From Sideroxydans lithotrophicus ES-1 (lineage in GTDB: Bacteria; Pseudomonadota; Gammaproteobacteria; Burkholderiales; Gallionellaceae): DNA of 64,000 nucleotides. The first letter of the stretch is position 1, and every line of letters starts with the position of its first letter. Below the pieces are notes generated by a model. It was not told where the DNA came from, searched no databases, and saw only the letters and a list, made by a program, of their open reading frames with translations. The position numbers and the translations under genes are program-made. The stretch is from the NCBI RefSeq assembly GCF_000025705.1, contig NC_013959.1:1169063-1233062 (forward strand), written 5' to 3'. This document shows positions 44,061 through 53,410 of this stretch, in pieces.

Positions 44061-44606
44061 GTGAACAGATTCTCGGAAAAGTTGCTGGGGTTCGAGTGCG
44101 ACATCCCGGATGGATGGGATGTGTTGCCGGGTGCATGGGCCAGGAAGGCCAAGCTGAGTGCCGCACCCACTTCCGAAAAGGTGGAGGAGCTGCTCAGGGC
44201 CAATACCGATATTCCATTCCTGAGCTTGCAGCAGACTCGCAACGATCCGTATGAATGTGTTCCGATCATCCAGTGCACGGCCAAGTCGCTGCAGGTGATG
44301 CACAAGATGGGCGGGCCTGATGCAGTGATCGATGTCGTGCTGGCCAAGATGGAAGAGGCATATCCGGATTTTCAACTGATACAGCGCTTGTCCCCTTACC
44401 TGATCGCCGGGGCGACAGGCGCCTACATGAAGGCCGGCATGTCAGTGCTCAACGAGCATGGGGTGAAATTCTCGGCAGCGTCCGAAATGATCCTGCTGCT
44501 GGCATCCGGATATTGCCTGATCATCGGGTTCAGCGGGCCCTCCGCTGTAGACAAACGGCCTGCCGCAGATTTCGATGCGTTCGTGCATTCGATCAGGATG
44601 GCGTGA
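44061..44606 (+). CDS. Conserved hypothetical protein, possible DcrB/PsbP-like fold
   Basis: 181 residues, no signal peptide. The N-terminal pattern GFECDIPDGWDVLPG and C-terminal GYCLIIGFSGPSAVDKRPAADFDAFVHSIRM resemble small DcrB/PsbP-like (MOG1-fold) proteins, but this is a by-eye likeness. It starts with GTG at 44061, without a strong ribosome site, 51 bases after the DUF2157-like gene, possibly in the same transcript. Confidence 0.65.
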   Translation: MNRFSEKLLGFECDIPDGWDVLPGAWARKAKLSAAPTSEKVEELLRANTDIPFLSLQQTRNDPYECVPIIQCTAKSLQVMHKMGGPDAVIDVVLAKMEEAYPDFQLIQRLSPYLIAGATGAYMKAGMSVLNEHGVKFSAASEMILLLASGYCLIIGFSGPSAVDKRPAADFDAFVHSIRMA

Positions 44607-44724
44607 ACAGTTTCCACTATTTAACCTTCCTGCAAGCCGCGTCCAACAAAGACCTGCAAGGTAGTGTGCTGCAAATTGCCGTCATTCCTTGCTCTGCGTG
44701 AATGTGCCTTGAAGGTTGCCTGTT

Positions 44725-45438
44725 CTATTGGCTTGCAGGATGGTCGCCTTGTCGATTCGCAAGAGCGGTTGAATCAGCTTGAACGACGAGGTGCTTGATC
44801 ATGTACACGAGATAGAGCGAGAGTCCGGCAGCAAAGAGACACCAGACCGAGATGTAGGCATAAGCATAGATCTCCGAGGTCAGCAGGCTGGACAGGGCGA
44901 CCAGTCCCCCGAAGATGATGATCCGCTTGTTGCTGGAACCGAACAGCGGCACCAGCGTGGTCAGCGCATAGAGTGCCGCAGGCGTGATCGGCAGATGGAT
45001 GGAGTCGCGATAGGGGACGGAGAACTTGTAGGCGATGGAGTGTTCCCGCACCGCGACCGTCATCCATTCCGGATGGGAGAGCATGACGGCAAACACCACC
45101 GTTCCGGCGAAAGCACCGAAGAGGGTGCAGCCACCCATGATCCTCCTGCGTATCTTGCCCGGCTCGACCACGTAACTGCCGAGGCCGAACCACCACAACC
45201 ACAGCCAGTGCGAGAACAGGTGGAACCCGATTGCGTAAGGCACCGCGGCATGGGCATCGCCCGCATCGAGCATCTGCCATACCCGACCCTCACATGCCTG
45301 CTGCAGGCCAAAGAAGAGCGGGACCAGCCCCCACATCCAGTACGGGGCTTGCAGTTGGCGGGCCTGCTTTACGGCATACAGGCCCGTGGGTACCAGCACG
45401 GCGGCGGCGCTATAGCTGACAGTCGCGGAAAAGCACAT
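44725..45438 (-). CDS. DUF6629-like membrane protein
   Basis: 237 residues with about seven membrane segments, beginning MCFSATVSYSAAAVLVPTG, the hallmark start of the DUF6629-type family. The Trp-rich HLFSHWLWLWWFGLG and RRIMGGCTLFGAFAG segments follow. AGGAGAG lies 10 bases before the ATG. Function unknown. It is transcribed divergently from the EAL/HDOD gene. Confidence 0.78.
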   Translation of the reverse strand: MCFSATVSYSAAAVLVPTGLYAVKQARQLQAPYWMWGLVPLFFGLQQACEGRVWQMLDAGDAHAAVPYAIGFHLFSHWLWLWWFGLGSYVVEPGKIRRRIMGGCTLFGAFAGTVVFAVMLSHPEWMTVAVREHSIAYKFSVPYRDSIHLPITPAALYALTTLVPLFGSSNKRIIIFGGLVALSSLLTSEIYAYAYISVWCLFAAGLSLYLVYMIKHLVVQADSTALANRQGDHPASQ

Positions 45439-45565
45439 ATGACAAGCATCTCTCCTCGAAATGTGAAGCCGGCAATCTGTGAATCCATGCCATCAGGATG
45501 CTCGAATTCGTTATCATTGCCAATACCTAATGATGTGACATGTTTACCGCACAGGAAGATCGCAA

Positions 45566-46936
45566 ATGCTCGAATCGATACGCCGCATGTTGGGAGGCTC
45601 GCCGAAAGGACCTTCATCCCAGGATTCATTTCAGCAACTGAACGCAGTCGCTCCGTTGAAACCCTCGCAGAACGGTGCGTCAAAAGAGAATGCGCAAAAG
45701 CATTCTTCCTTCATCTGCCGCGAGGCGATCCTGGACCGCAATGAGCGCATCGCAGGTTACGAGTTCGCATTGGGACAGAGCGTGCAGTCGCGCATGATGG
45801 ACAAGAGTGCGCAGATACGGCGCGTGTATGACGATGCCATGCTGAACAGCCTTGCACCGCTCGGCGTGTCGTCTTTGCTGGGCGAGCGCAACGCTTTCAT
45901 CCGCTTGTCGGTGGAATCGCTGCAGAATCCGCATCTCGACGCGCTGGCCAATCCGAACACGGTGGTCATGATCACTCCGCGCCCCCTGGCCGAGATCGAT
46001 GTTGCCGGGATGCGTGCCAGCCTGGCACATATCAAGGCGCTCGGCTTCAGGCAGGGCTGGGCGATCAACCAGCCGCGTCCCGAATATGCCGAGTTCCTGC
46101 ACCAGGCCGACTTCATCGAGATCGATCCCGCGCAACTGGATGGCATCCAGCTGAAAGCGATGATCGCGGAGTTGCGTGCCGCCAACAGCAGCCAGAAACT
46201 GATCGCCAGCAGATTGCAGACGGCGGATGACTTCAAATATTGTTTCGAGCGCGGCTTCAATTACTTCATGGGACCGTTCGTTTCCAGCCGCGAGAACTGG
46301 CATCCGTCGAAGAGCGATGTCAATTACTTGCGCGTATTCCAGGCGCTCGAGATGATCCAGTCCGGTGCCGAATTCGATGCCATCGCGGAGTGCCTGCGCA
46401 CCGACCCGATCCTGACCTTCAAGCTGCTGCGCTATATCAATTCGCCCGGCATCGGGCTGCTGCAAAAGATCGAAGAGATACAGCGGGCACTGCTGCTGCT
46501 GGGCCGGGACCGCTTCTACCGCTGGCTGTCGTTGTTGTTGTTCGACAGCAAGAAACCGGGCTATCACGAGAATGTCCTGCAAGAGCAGGCGCTGACACGT
46601 GCGCGTTTCATGGAGATGCTCGCTGGCAAAGGCCGGGTTCCCGCCAATGCCGACCAGTTGTTCCTGACGGGTCTTTTTTCATTGATGCATGTGATGTTGG
46701 CGCAGCCACTCGAGGATGTGCTGAAACAGGTGGCACTGCCGGAAGCCGTCGTTTCTGCACTCAGGGGCGAGACAAGTGCGATGCACGATGCGCTTACGCT
46801 GGCGATCTCCATCGAGTCCGGGATCGGGAGCATGGAAGCCGATGCGGCACAATGCGGTGTGGATGCATCCGAAGTTTCCGGCATATTGATCGACGCATTG
46901 GCCTGGGCGCAGCAGATTGCTGCGGTCAGGGATTAG
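45566..46936 (+). CDS. EAL/HDOD (YuxH-like) signalling protein
   Basis: 456 residues: a short low-complexity N-terminus, a degenerate EAL-type domain (about 48-240; REAILDRNERIAGYEFAL replaces the EAL signature, and no DDFG is seen), then an HDOD domain (about 250-440; AECLRTDPILTFKLLRYINSPGIG, IQRALLLLGRDRFYRWLSLLL). YuxH-type proteins are non-catalytic scaffolds in c-di-GMP or twitching pathways. An AGGAAG site precedes the ATG. Confidence 0.88.
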   Translation: MLESIRRMLGGSPKGPSSQDSFQQLNAVAPLKPSQNGASKENAQKHSSFICREAILDRNERIAGYEFALGQSVQSRMMDKSAQIRRVYDDAMLNSLAPLGVSSLLGERNAFIRLSVESLQNPHLDALANPNTVVMITPRPLAEIDVAGMRASLAHIKALGFRQGWAINQPRPEYAEFLHQADFIEIDPAQLDGIQLKAMIAELRAANSSQKLIASRLQTADDFKYCFERGFNYFMGPFVSSRENWHPSKSDVNYLRVFQALEMIQSGAEFDAIAECLRTDPILTFKLLRYINSPGIGLLQKIEEIQRALLLLGRDRFYRWLSLLLFDSKKPGYHENVLQEQALTRARFMEMLAGKGRVPANADQLFLTGLFSLMHVMLAQPLEDVLKQVALPEAVVSALRGETSAMHDALTLAISIESGIGSMEADAAQCGVDASEVSGILIDALAWAQQIAAVRD

Positions 46937-47020
46937 GCAATGTGCAAACAGTGAAGCGGCGGCCCACCTGATCAATGGGCCGGGATCCCGCCTTCATGCT
47001 CGAGCCGCCATCGCGGCGTG

Positions 47021-47818
47021 TCAGGCTTCCTTGAGCAATTCTTCGGGATACGGTTTGCTGGGGTAGTGGAAGGGTACTGGTCCGTCCGGCTGGGCATGCA
47101 GGAACTGGCGCACGAACGGATCCTGAGAACCGATCATCTCGCTCGTCTCGCCTTGCGCGACCACGACGCCGTCGTGGATGAAATAGATGTAATCGACGAT
47201 CTTGAGCGATTCGGCGAGGTCGTAGGTCACTACCACGGACGATATGCCCAAGGCATCGTTGAGCTTGCGGATCAGGTTGGCGATGGTGTTGAGCGAGATC
47301 GGGTCGAGTCCGGCGAAGGGTTCGTCGTAGATGATCAGTGCGGGATCGGTGGCAGTCGCTCGTGCCATGGCAACGCGGCGCTCCATGCCGCCGGAAAGCT
47401 GGCTCGGCATCAGCTTGTGTGCGTTGCGCAGGCCGACGGCCTGCAGTTTCATCAACACCAGGTCGCGGATGATCTCTTCCGGCAGGTCGGTGTTCTCGCG
47501 CAAGGGGAAGGCCATGTTGTCGAAGACCGACAAATCGGTGAACAGGCCGCTGACCTGGAACATCATGCCCATCTTCAGGCGTATCTGGTACAACTCCTTG
47601 CTGCTGAGTTCATGCAGCACTTTGCCCATGAAATTCACGCTGCCCTTTGAAGGGTGCAGCTGGCCGGTGAAGTGGCGCAGCAGGGTGGATTTGCCGCTGC
47701 CGCTGGAGCCCATGATGCCGACGACTTTGCCGCGCGGGATGGTGAGATTGATGCCCTTTAGCACCTCGCGTGGGCCATAGGAGTGGTGCAGATCTTTGAC
47801 TTCGAGCAGATTGTCCAT
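47021..47818 (-). CDS. MlaF-like ABC transporter ATPase with Tyr in the H-loop
   Basis: About 265 residues. Walker A GSSGSGKST, signature LSGGMERRVAMARA, Walker B LIIYDEPFAGLDP, and the MlaF-specific C-terminus QFLHAQPDGPVPFHYPSKPY. MlaF powers phospholipid transport between the membranes. Two oddities: the H-loop, normally SHD, reads TYD (His to Tyr by one base), and no mlaE/D/C/B genes adjoin it. The start at 47818 is where homology begins; an ATG at 47860 adds 14 residues, and neither has a clear ribosome site. Confidence 0.85.
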   Translation of the reverse strand: MDNLLEVKDLHHSYGPREVLKGINLTIPRGKVVGIMGSSGSGKSTLLRHFTGQLHPSKGSVNFMGKVLHELSSKELYQIRLKMGMMFQVSGLFTDLSVFDNMAFPLRENTDLPEEIIRDLVLMKLQAVGLRNAHKLMPSQLSGGMERRVAMARATATDPALIIYDEPFAGLDPISLNTIANLIRKLNDALGISSVVVTYDLAESLKIVDYIYFIHDGVVVAQGETSEMIGSQDPFVRQFLHAQPDGPVPFHYPSKPYPEELLKEA

Positions 47819-47875
47819 GGTTCGATACAATGTTTGGGCTTCTTGCGGCCATTCTGACATGACTGGGGGCCGCAG

Positions 47876-47907
47876 TTAAAGGGGCAGTGTCATATTTGTT
47901 TTGCACA
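47876..47907 (+). repeat. TTAAAGGGGCAGTGTCATAT repeat
   Basis: GTTAAAGGGGCAGTGTCATA followed by TTTGTTTTGCAC; another diverged member of the AAAGGGGCAG family in the short divergent space between the MlaF-like and acetyltransferase genes. Confidence 0.5.
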
Positions 47908-47929
47908 GCAAAGATTCCGGACGAGCGCC

Positions 47930-48505
47930 TTGCCTGCACAAAGACATCCATCCTCAAACACTGACCTTACTTTCCGCCGCGCCAACGCGGCAGATGTGGA
48001 CGCCATCGTCGCGCTGGTCAACTCCGCCTATCGGGGCGAATCAAGCCGTGCCGGGTGGACCACCGAAGCGGACATCCTGGGCGGGCAGCGCACCGATGCG
48101 GCGGAGATCGCGCACCTGATCGCGCAGGACGGTTCGGCCATCCTGTTGTGCCTGTGTGGTGGCGGGATCATCGGCTCGGTGCATGTGGAACAGGTGGATA
48201 CGGCCACGGCATACCTGGGTATGCTGGTGATCAGGCCGCAGTTGCAGGGGCAGGGGGCGGGCCGCCGCTTGATGGACGAGGCTGAGCGCTTTGCATACAC
48301 GGAATGGGGTGCCGGGCGTGTGCAGATGCAGGTGATCACGCTGCGTCGCGAATTGATCGCTTACTACGAGCGGCGCGGCTACCGGCGCAGCGGCGAGGTC
48401 AGGCCGTTCCCGGCTGGCGAACCGAGATTCGGCCTGCCCAAGGTGGAGGGGCTGATGTTCGAGGTGCTGGAAAAGGTTCTGGAAGCTGGTTGTGGCGGGA
48501 ACTAA
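47930..48505 (+). CDS. GNAT-family N-acetyltransferase
   Basis: 191 residues. A GNAT domain with DLTFRRANAADVDAIVALVN at the start, the acetyl-CoA loop LVIRPQLQGQGAGRRLMDEAE (Q/R-x-x-G-x-G/A), and RELIAYYERRGYRRSGE near the end. Substrate unknown. The start is uncertain: a TTG at 47930 is the upstream limit, and no good ribosome site is seen. Confidence 0.85.
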   Translation: MPAQRHPSSNTDLTFRRANAADVDAIVALVNSAYRGESSRAGWTTEADILGGQRTDAAEIAHLIAQDGSAILLCLCGGGIIGSVHVEQVDTATAYLGMLVIRPQLQGQGAGRRLMDEAERFAYTEWGAGRVQMQVITLRRELIAYYERRGYRRSGEVRPFPAGEPRFGLPKVEGLMFEVLEKVLEAGCGGN

Positions 48506-48636
48506 AACCGCAGCTTCGCATCAACTTGTGCGTGTGAAATCAGTCCTGCGGAACATTCGGAGCATCTGCCTCGACTGCCTTGCGGCGACCAAGATACAAT
48601 TCGCGGCCAACCGCACTTTCTGCAGGTAATCGATCA

Positions 48637-51021
48637 ATGAAGTTGCCCTCTTTGCCCTGGAACAAACTCCCTTCCGGCTTAAGTTTCAAATCGCGTGGCA
48701 GGGCAGTGCGCCTGATCGTGCTGCTGTTGATGCTGGGGCTGTCGGGCTACATCTATTATCTCGACGTCACCATCCGCGAAGCATTCGAGGGCCGGAAGTT
48801 CGCTTTGCCGGCGCGCGTGTACGGCCGCGCGCTGGAGGTTTATCCGGGACTGAAGCTGACATCGGTACAGTTCGGCGAGGAGTTGAAGAGGCTGGGTTAC
48901 CACGAACGGCCTGAGCCGAACGAGGCGGCGACCTACAGATACACCTTGAACGGCTACGAGTTCACGACGCGCGATTTCGTGTTCGGCGATGGTCCGCAAG
49001 CCTCGCAGCATGTGCGCATCGAATTCACCGACGGCAAGGTGTCGTTGCTGCAGCTGCGCGGCAATCCGGATGCCGACCTGCCTTTGCTGCGCATGGAGCC
49101 GCCGCTGATCGGCGGCATCTATCCCGGTCACAACGAAGACCGCGAGCTGTTGCGGCTCAGCCAGGTACCGAAGCCGCTGATCGATGCGCTGGTTGCGACC
49201 GAGGACCGCAAGTTCTATACGCACTGGGGCATCGATCCGCGCGGCATCGCGCGTGCCCTGTTCAAGACGGTCACCGGGCAACGCATCGAAGGCGGCAGCA
49301 CGCTCACCCAGCAGCTGGTGAAGAATTTCTTCCTGACTTCCGAACGCACGCTGACGCGCAAGGGCACTGAGGTGCTGATGGCGCTGCTGCTCGAGATGCA
49401 TTACAGCAAGGACGAGATACTCGAGACGTATATCAACGAGATATTTCTGGGGCAGGATTCCAGCCGCGCCATCCACGGCTTCGGTCTGGCCAGCTATTTC
49501 TACTTCGACCGCCCACTCGATCGTCTGGAACTGCAGGAGATGGCGACGCTGGTCGGCATGGTCAAGGGACCGTCCGTGTATGACCCGCGCAAGCACCCGC
49601 AGCTGACGCTGCAGCGGCGCAACGTGGTGCTGCAGGAGATGGTGAGCCAGAACGTCATCACGCAAGCGCAATTCGTTGCGGCCAAGCAGAAGCCGCTGGG
49701 CGTGGTCCAGCGCGCACCCGCCGGCACTTCGCCGTATCCGGCGTTCCTGCAGTATGTGCACCGCCAGCTGGAGCGCGACTATCGCGAGGAGGACCTGCGC
49801 AGCGAAGGCTTGCGCATCTTCACCACGCTGGACCCTAACATCCAGCAACAGGCGGAACAGGCATTGGCATCGCGTCTCGGGCAGATCGAAAAATCGCGCA
49901 AGTTTGGCGCCAATACACTGGAAGGCGCCGTGGTGGTGAGTAGTACGCAGACCGGCGAGATACAGGCGATGGTGGGCGGGCGCGATGCGCGTTATGCAGG
50001 GTATAACCGCGCCATCGATGCGCAGCGCCAGATCGGTTCGCTGGCCAAGCCGATCGTCTACCTGACGGCACTGGCGATGCCGGATCGCTATACGCTGATC
50101 ACGCCGCTGGACGACAGCCCGCTGGTGTGGAGCCAGCCCGGCACCACCGACTGGAAGCCGCAGAACTACGACCGCCAGTTCCACGGCCAGGTGCAGTTGC
50201 GCACCGCGCTGGCCCATTCCTACAATGTGGCGACCGCGCGTCTGGGCATCGGGCTCGGTGTCGACACCATCCTCGACAAGCTGCCGCTGTTCGGCATCGA
50301 AAAAAGGCCGCCGCCCTTCGCTTCGTCGCTGCTCGGTGCTTTCGAGCTTTCCCCGGTCGAGGTTGCGCAGCTTTACCAGACTTTTGCCGACAACGGGTTC
50401 CGCACGCCTTTGCGCGGCATCCGCGAGGTGGTCACTGCAGACGGCAAGCCGCTGCAACATTACCCGATCAACGTCGAGCCTGTCGCTGCGGCCGGACCGG
50501 TGTATCTGCTGACGGCTGCGATGCAGGGCGTGGTGCGCGAGGGGACGGCACAGTCGATGATCAACTGGCTGCCTGCCGATCTGAATGTGGCGGGCAAGAC
50601 CGGCACCACCGAGGATCTGCACGACAGCTGGTTCGCCGGATATACCGGCGACCATGTGGCCGTGGTGTGGGTGGGACGGGACGACAACCAGTCTTCGGGA
50701 TTGACCGGCGCATCGGGTGCGATGACCGTTTGGGGCGAGATGATGAAAAACATCCAGCCTGAGCCTTTGCAGCCGGTCATGCCGGATGACATCGAGATGG
50801 TGAACGTGGACCCGGCCACCGGCGTGCGCTACGACGACGATTGCAGGACCGGTGTGCTGCTGCCTTTCATCAAGGGCTCTGCGCCGGCAGAAAAAGGGGT
50901 CTGCGCTTTTGCGCCAGCGGCAGTGCAGCTTGGTGACAGGCCGACGGCGAAGGTAGAAGTGAAACCCGAAGTCAAACAAGAGCCGGAGAAAAAGAACTGG
51001 CTGGAAAGGTTGTTCAATTGA
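48637..51021 (+). CDS. mrcB: Penicillin-binding protein 1B
   Basis: About 794 residues. An N-terminal membrane helix (about 22-42), a UB2H-like region, a GT51 glycosyltransferase domain (ATEDRKFYTHWGIDPRG, EGGSTLTQQLVKNFFL) and a transpeptidase domain with SLAK (catalytic Ser in RQIGSLAKPIV), SYN (AHSYNVAT) and KTGTTE. It polymerises and cross-links peptidoglycan. The C-terminus is Lys/Glu/Pro rich (KVEVKPEVKQEPEKKNWLER). The start at 48637 has CAGGTAA upstream. Its stop overlaps the start of a TPR lipoprotein gene. Confidence 0.95.
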   Translation: MKLPSLPWNKLPSGLSFKSRGRAVRLIVLLLMLGLSGYIYYLDVTIREAFEGRKFALPARVYGRALEVYPGLKLTSVQFGEELKRLGYHERPEPNEAATYRYTLNGYEFTTRDFVFGDGPQASQHVRIEFTDGKVSLLQLRGNPDADLPLLRMEPPLIGGIYPGHNEDRELLRLSQVPKPLIDALVATEDRKFYTHWGIDPRGIARALFKTVTGQRIEGGSTLTQQLVKNFFLTSERTLTRKGTEVLMALLLEMHYSKDEILETYINEIFLGQDSSRAIHGFGLASYFYFDRPLDRLELQEMATLVGMVKGPSVYDPRKHPQLTLQRRNVVLQEMVSQNVITQAQFVAAKQKPLGVVQRAPAGTSPYPAFLQYVHRQLERDYREEDLRSEGLRIFTTLDPNIQQQAEQALASRLGQIEKSRKFGANTLEGAVVVSSTQTGEIQAMVGGRDARYAGYNRAIDAQRQIGSLAKPIVYLTALAMPDRYTLITPLDDSPLVWSQPGTTDWKPQNYDRQFHGQVQLRTALAHSYNVATARLGIGLGVDTILDKLPLFGIEKRPPPFASSLLGAFELSPVEVAQLYQTFADNGFRTPLRGIREVVTADGKPLQHYPINVEPVAAAGPVYLLTAAMQGVVREGTAQSMINWLPADLNVAGKTGTTEDLHDSWFAGYTGDHVAVVWVGRDDNQSSGLTGASGAMTVWGEMMKNIQPEPLQPVMPDDIEMVNVDPATGVRYDDDCRTGVLLPFIKGSAPAEKGVCAFAPAAVQLGDRPTAKVEVKPEVKQEPEKKNWLERLFN

Positions 51022-51575
51022 TGGATCGTTCCCGTTCGTTGGTTTTCCCGGCATTGCTGTTGCTGCTGGCCGGATGTGCCACCGCACCGATCCAGCCGGC
51101 GACTGCTCCTGGTGCTCCCGCCACGCCTGCAGCGCCTCCGGTGGTGCCGCAGGGGGCGATACCGCAACCGCCGGTCGAAGGAGTCGTCATCGAAGCGATG
51201 CCGAAGTCGGACATGTCGAGCAACAAGGCCATCATCGCCCTGCTGGACCGTGCGCAGCACGACAACGAGGCCGGCCAGCGCGAAGCGGCAGATGTGTCGC
51301 TGGAACGCGCCTTGCGCATCGAGCCGCGCAACGCCTGGCTGTGGCTGGAACTGGCGAAGCTGCGCCTGGCGCAGGGGCAGTATGCGCAGGCCATGACGCT
51401 GGCGCGCAAATCGATCAGTTTCGCCGGGCACGACAATCGGCTGCTGGCCCTGAACTGGCAGGTGATCGGCAATGCCCGCGTCGGACAGGGTGATTCCACG
51501 GGCGCGGAAGAGGCGTTCAAACGCGCTGCGGATTTTGCGCATGCAGCGCAAGCGGACATAGTCCCGATCTTCTGA
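51021..51575 (+). CDS. TPR lipoprotein coupled to PBP1b, LpoP-like
   Basis: About 184 residues: a lipobox (LLLLLAGC, Cys near residue 19), a Pro/Ala-rich linker (about 23-50) long enough to cross the periplasm partly, then a TPR domain (AADVSLERALRIEPRNAWLW, LAKLRLAQGQYAQAMTLARK, GDSTGAEEAFKRAADFA). Start ATG and mrcB stop share one base (TGATG), a strong sign of coupling. In Pseudomonas the TPR lipoprotein LpoP, encoded next to mrcB, activates PBP1b; the same architecture and position here suggest that role (inference). Confidence 0.82.
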   Translation: MDRSRSLVFPALLLLLAGCATAPIQPATAPGAPATPAAPPVVPQGAIPQPPVEGVVIEAMPKSDMSSNKAIIALLDRAQHDNEAGQREAADVSLERALRIEPRNAWLWLELAKLRLAQGQYAQAMTLARKSISFAGHDNRLLALNWQVIGNARVGQGDSTGAEEAFKRAADFAHAAQADIVPIF

Positions 51576-51683
51576 TATAAATCCGCCGTGAGAAACTGAT
51601 TCAAGGCTGCGATGGCTCGCGGGTGATTTGTCGGGATATTTTCGTCATTTTTCGGTTTTCGGTTCCAGCTTGAGGAGAAACGA

Positions 51684-52637
51684 ATGTTTTGTTCCAAATG
51701 TGGAAGTGCAAACGATGATGCTGCGAGATCTTGTGTGAAATGCGGTGCAGCGCTTGTGCAGACCGGCCTGGCCGCTTCTGGTGCAAATGCTGCGGAGCCT
51801 GCCAGCGACGAGGATTATTACAAAGCCATCATCGGTCCCCAGAACCAGGAATATTATCTTGAGCGTTTTTTCCGTTTCGATGATGAGGGAAAGATACTTC
51901 CCACCTGGAACTGGTCCGCGTTCCTGGTGACGTCCTACTGGCTGCTGTACCGCAAGATGTGGGTCCAGGCCGCGATCTATTTCATTATTCCCTTGCTGTT
52001 GCTGGCCCTGTTCTGGATCGTTGGTTTTGCGGTCGGCCGCGGTTCGGGTTTCCTGATCACTTTGGGCAATTTCCTCTATCTGGCGGCGGTCTTCATCGGG
52101 GTGCCGATGTATGCGAATGCGGCTTATTACAAGCACTGCAAGAAGATGATCGCTGAAGTGCAGGCGACGACACAGGATACGCAACGGCAACTGGGCGAAC
52201 TTGCCGGCAAGGGCGGCACGAGCAAGTCGGTGGTCTTCCTCGTGATGTTCCTGGCGATCGTCGGCTTTGTCGGAATAGTGGCTGCCATCGCCATTCCCGC
52301 CTACCAGGACTCCGCGATCAGGGCGCGCATGTCGCAGGCGGTGGTCGTCGGCAGGTCTGCAGAAGATTATGTCGACGCTTACTACAGCACCTACAGGACG
52401 ACTCCGCGCAACCTGGAAGCGGCAGACTTCCTTTCGTCGTTGCCGTCCGCGGTGAAGTCGGTGACCATCGACAGCCAATCCGGTACGGTCACGATCACGA
52501 TGAAAGGTGCAGCGGCCATCGAGGACAAGACAATCAGGTTCGTTCCTGCACAGGGTGGCGACCAGCTCAGGTGGGCTTGCATGAGCGATGACATCCAGGA
52601 CAGGTATCTGCCGCAAGAGTGTCGGCGCTCGAAGTGA
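51684..52637 (+). CDS. Zinc-ribbon / DUF2628-like / pilin-like fusion protein
   Basis: 317 residues with three parts: an N-terminal zinc ribbon (CSKCGSANDDAARSCVKCG, residues 3-21), a membrane region (about 75-155; NWSAFLVTSYWLLYRKMW then two or three helices) of the DUF2628 type, and a C-terminal part with a third hydrophobic stretch (VGIVAAIAIPAYQDSAIRAR) followed by a pilin-like domain. The IPAYQD sequence resembles type IV pilins, but no prepilin cleavage site occurs as it is internal. A GAGGAGAAA site precedes the ATG. Function unknown. Confidence 0.8.
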   Translation: MFCSKCGSANDDAARSCVKCGAALVQTGLAASGANAAEPASDEDYYKAIIGPQNQEYYLERFFRFDDEGKILPTWNWSAFLVTSYWLLYRKMWVQAAIYFIIPLLLLALFWIVGFAVGRGSGFLITLGNFLYLAAVFIGVPMYANAAYYKHCKKMIAEVQATTQDTQRQLGELAGKGGTSKSVVFLVMFLAIVGFVGIVAAIAIPAYQDSAIRARMSQAVVVGRSAEDYVDAYYSTYRTTPRNLEAADFLSSLPSAVKSVTIDSQSGTVTITMKGAAAIEDKTIRFVPAQGGDQLRWACMSDDIQDRYLPQECRRSK

Positions 52638-52732
52638 GATAAAAGTGGAGGCAGGGAGATATCCTGAATCCGGCTGCGTCCTGATTGGATGTTTTGAGAG
52701 ATTTTCTTTCAGTCAATTACCGGACGATTGCC

Positions 52733-53410
52733 ATGCGCAAGAAGACCTGGCTTAGCTGGAGCAGTGGCAAAGACAGCGCCTGGGCGCTGCATGTGTTGCG
52801 CCAGTCCGCCGGACATGAAGTGACCGGGCTGTTCACCACCATCAACAGCGCATTCGAGCGTGTCGCCATGCATGCCGTACGTGTCCGATTGCTGCGCCAG
52901 CAGGCGCAAATGGTCGGCTTGCCGTTGTACCTGATCGAGATACCCTATCCCTGTTCCGACGAACAATATGCCTACGCGATGACGGACTTCATAATGCGTG
53001 CCCGCAATGAGGGTGTGGAATGCATGGCGTTCGGCGACCTGTATCTGGAGGATGTGCGCCGCTACCGCGAAGCGCGCATGCAGGGTACCGGCATCGAGCC
53101 GATATTCCCGCTGTGGGGGAGACCCACTCGCCCCCTGCTGCAGGAGATGCTGGCTGGCGGTTTGCGCGCCTGCCTCACCTGTGTCGATCCGAAAGTGTTG
53201 CCGGCAGAGTTCGCCGGGCGCGAATTGACGATGGAACTGCTGGAGAGCATGCCGTCCGGCATCGATCCTTGCGGCGAGAACGGTGAGTTCCACACTTTCG
53301 TATTCGATGGGCCGATGTTCGCGCAGCCGCTCGATATCGAGATGGGCGATGTGGTGGCGCGCGACGGGTTCGTGTTTGCCGATTGCAAGCTGCGCGACGT
53401 CGCCTTATAG
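52733..53410 (+). CDS. Dph6-like ATP-binding protein (PP-loop family)
   Basis: About 225 residues. The N-terminal PP-loop SWSSGKDSAWALHVLR binds ATP; ECMAFGDLYLEDVRRYREARM, IEPIFPLWGRPTRPLLQEML and ENGEFHTFVFDGPMF are hallmarks of the diphthine-ammonia-ligase-like family. Bacteria lack diphthamide, so the physiological substrate is unknown. The ATG at 52733 starts the conserved region; a TTG at 52685 is less likely. Confidence 0.88.
   Translation: MRKKTWLSWSSGKDSAWALHVLRQSAGHEVTGLFTTINSAFERVAMHAVRVRLLRQQAQMVGLPLYLIEIPYPCSDEQYAYAMTDFIMRARNEGVECMAFGDLYLEDVRRYREARMQGTGIEPIFPLWGRPTRPLLQEMLAGGLRACLTCVDPKVLPAEFAGRELTMELLESMPSGIDPCGENGEFHTFVFDGPMFAQPLDIEMGDVVARDGFVFADCKLRDVAL

Noticed and set aside
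48679-51087. An 802-codon open frame antisense to mrcB
   Set aside because: Shadow of mrcB; composition is unlike a real protein.
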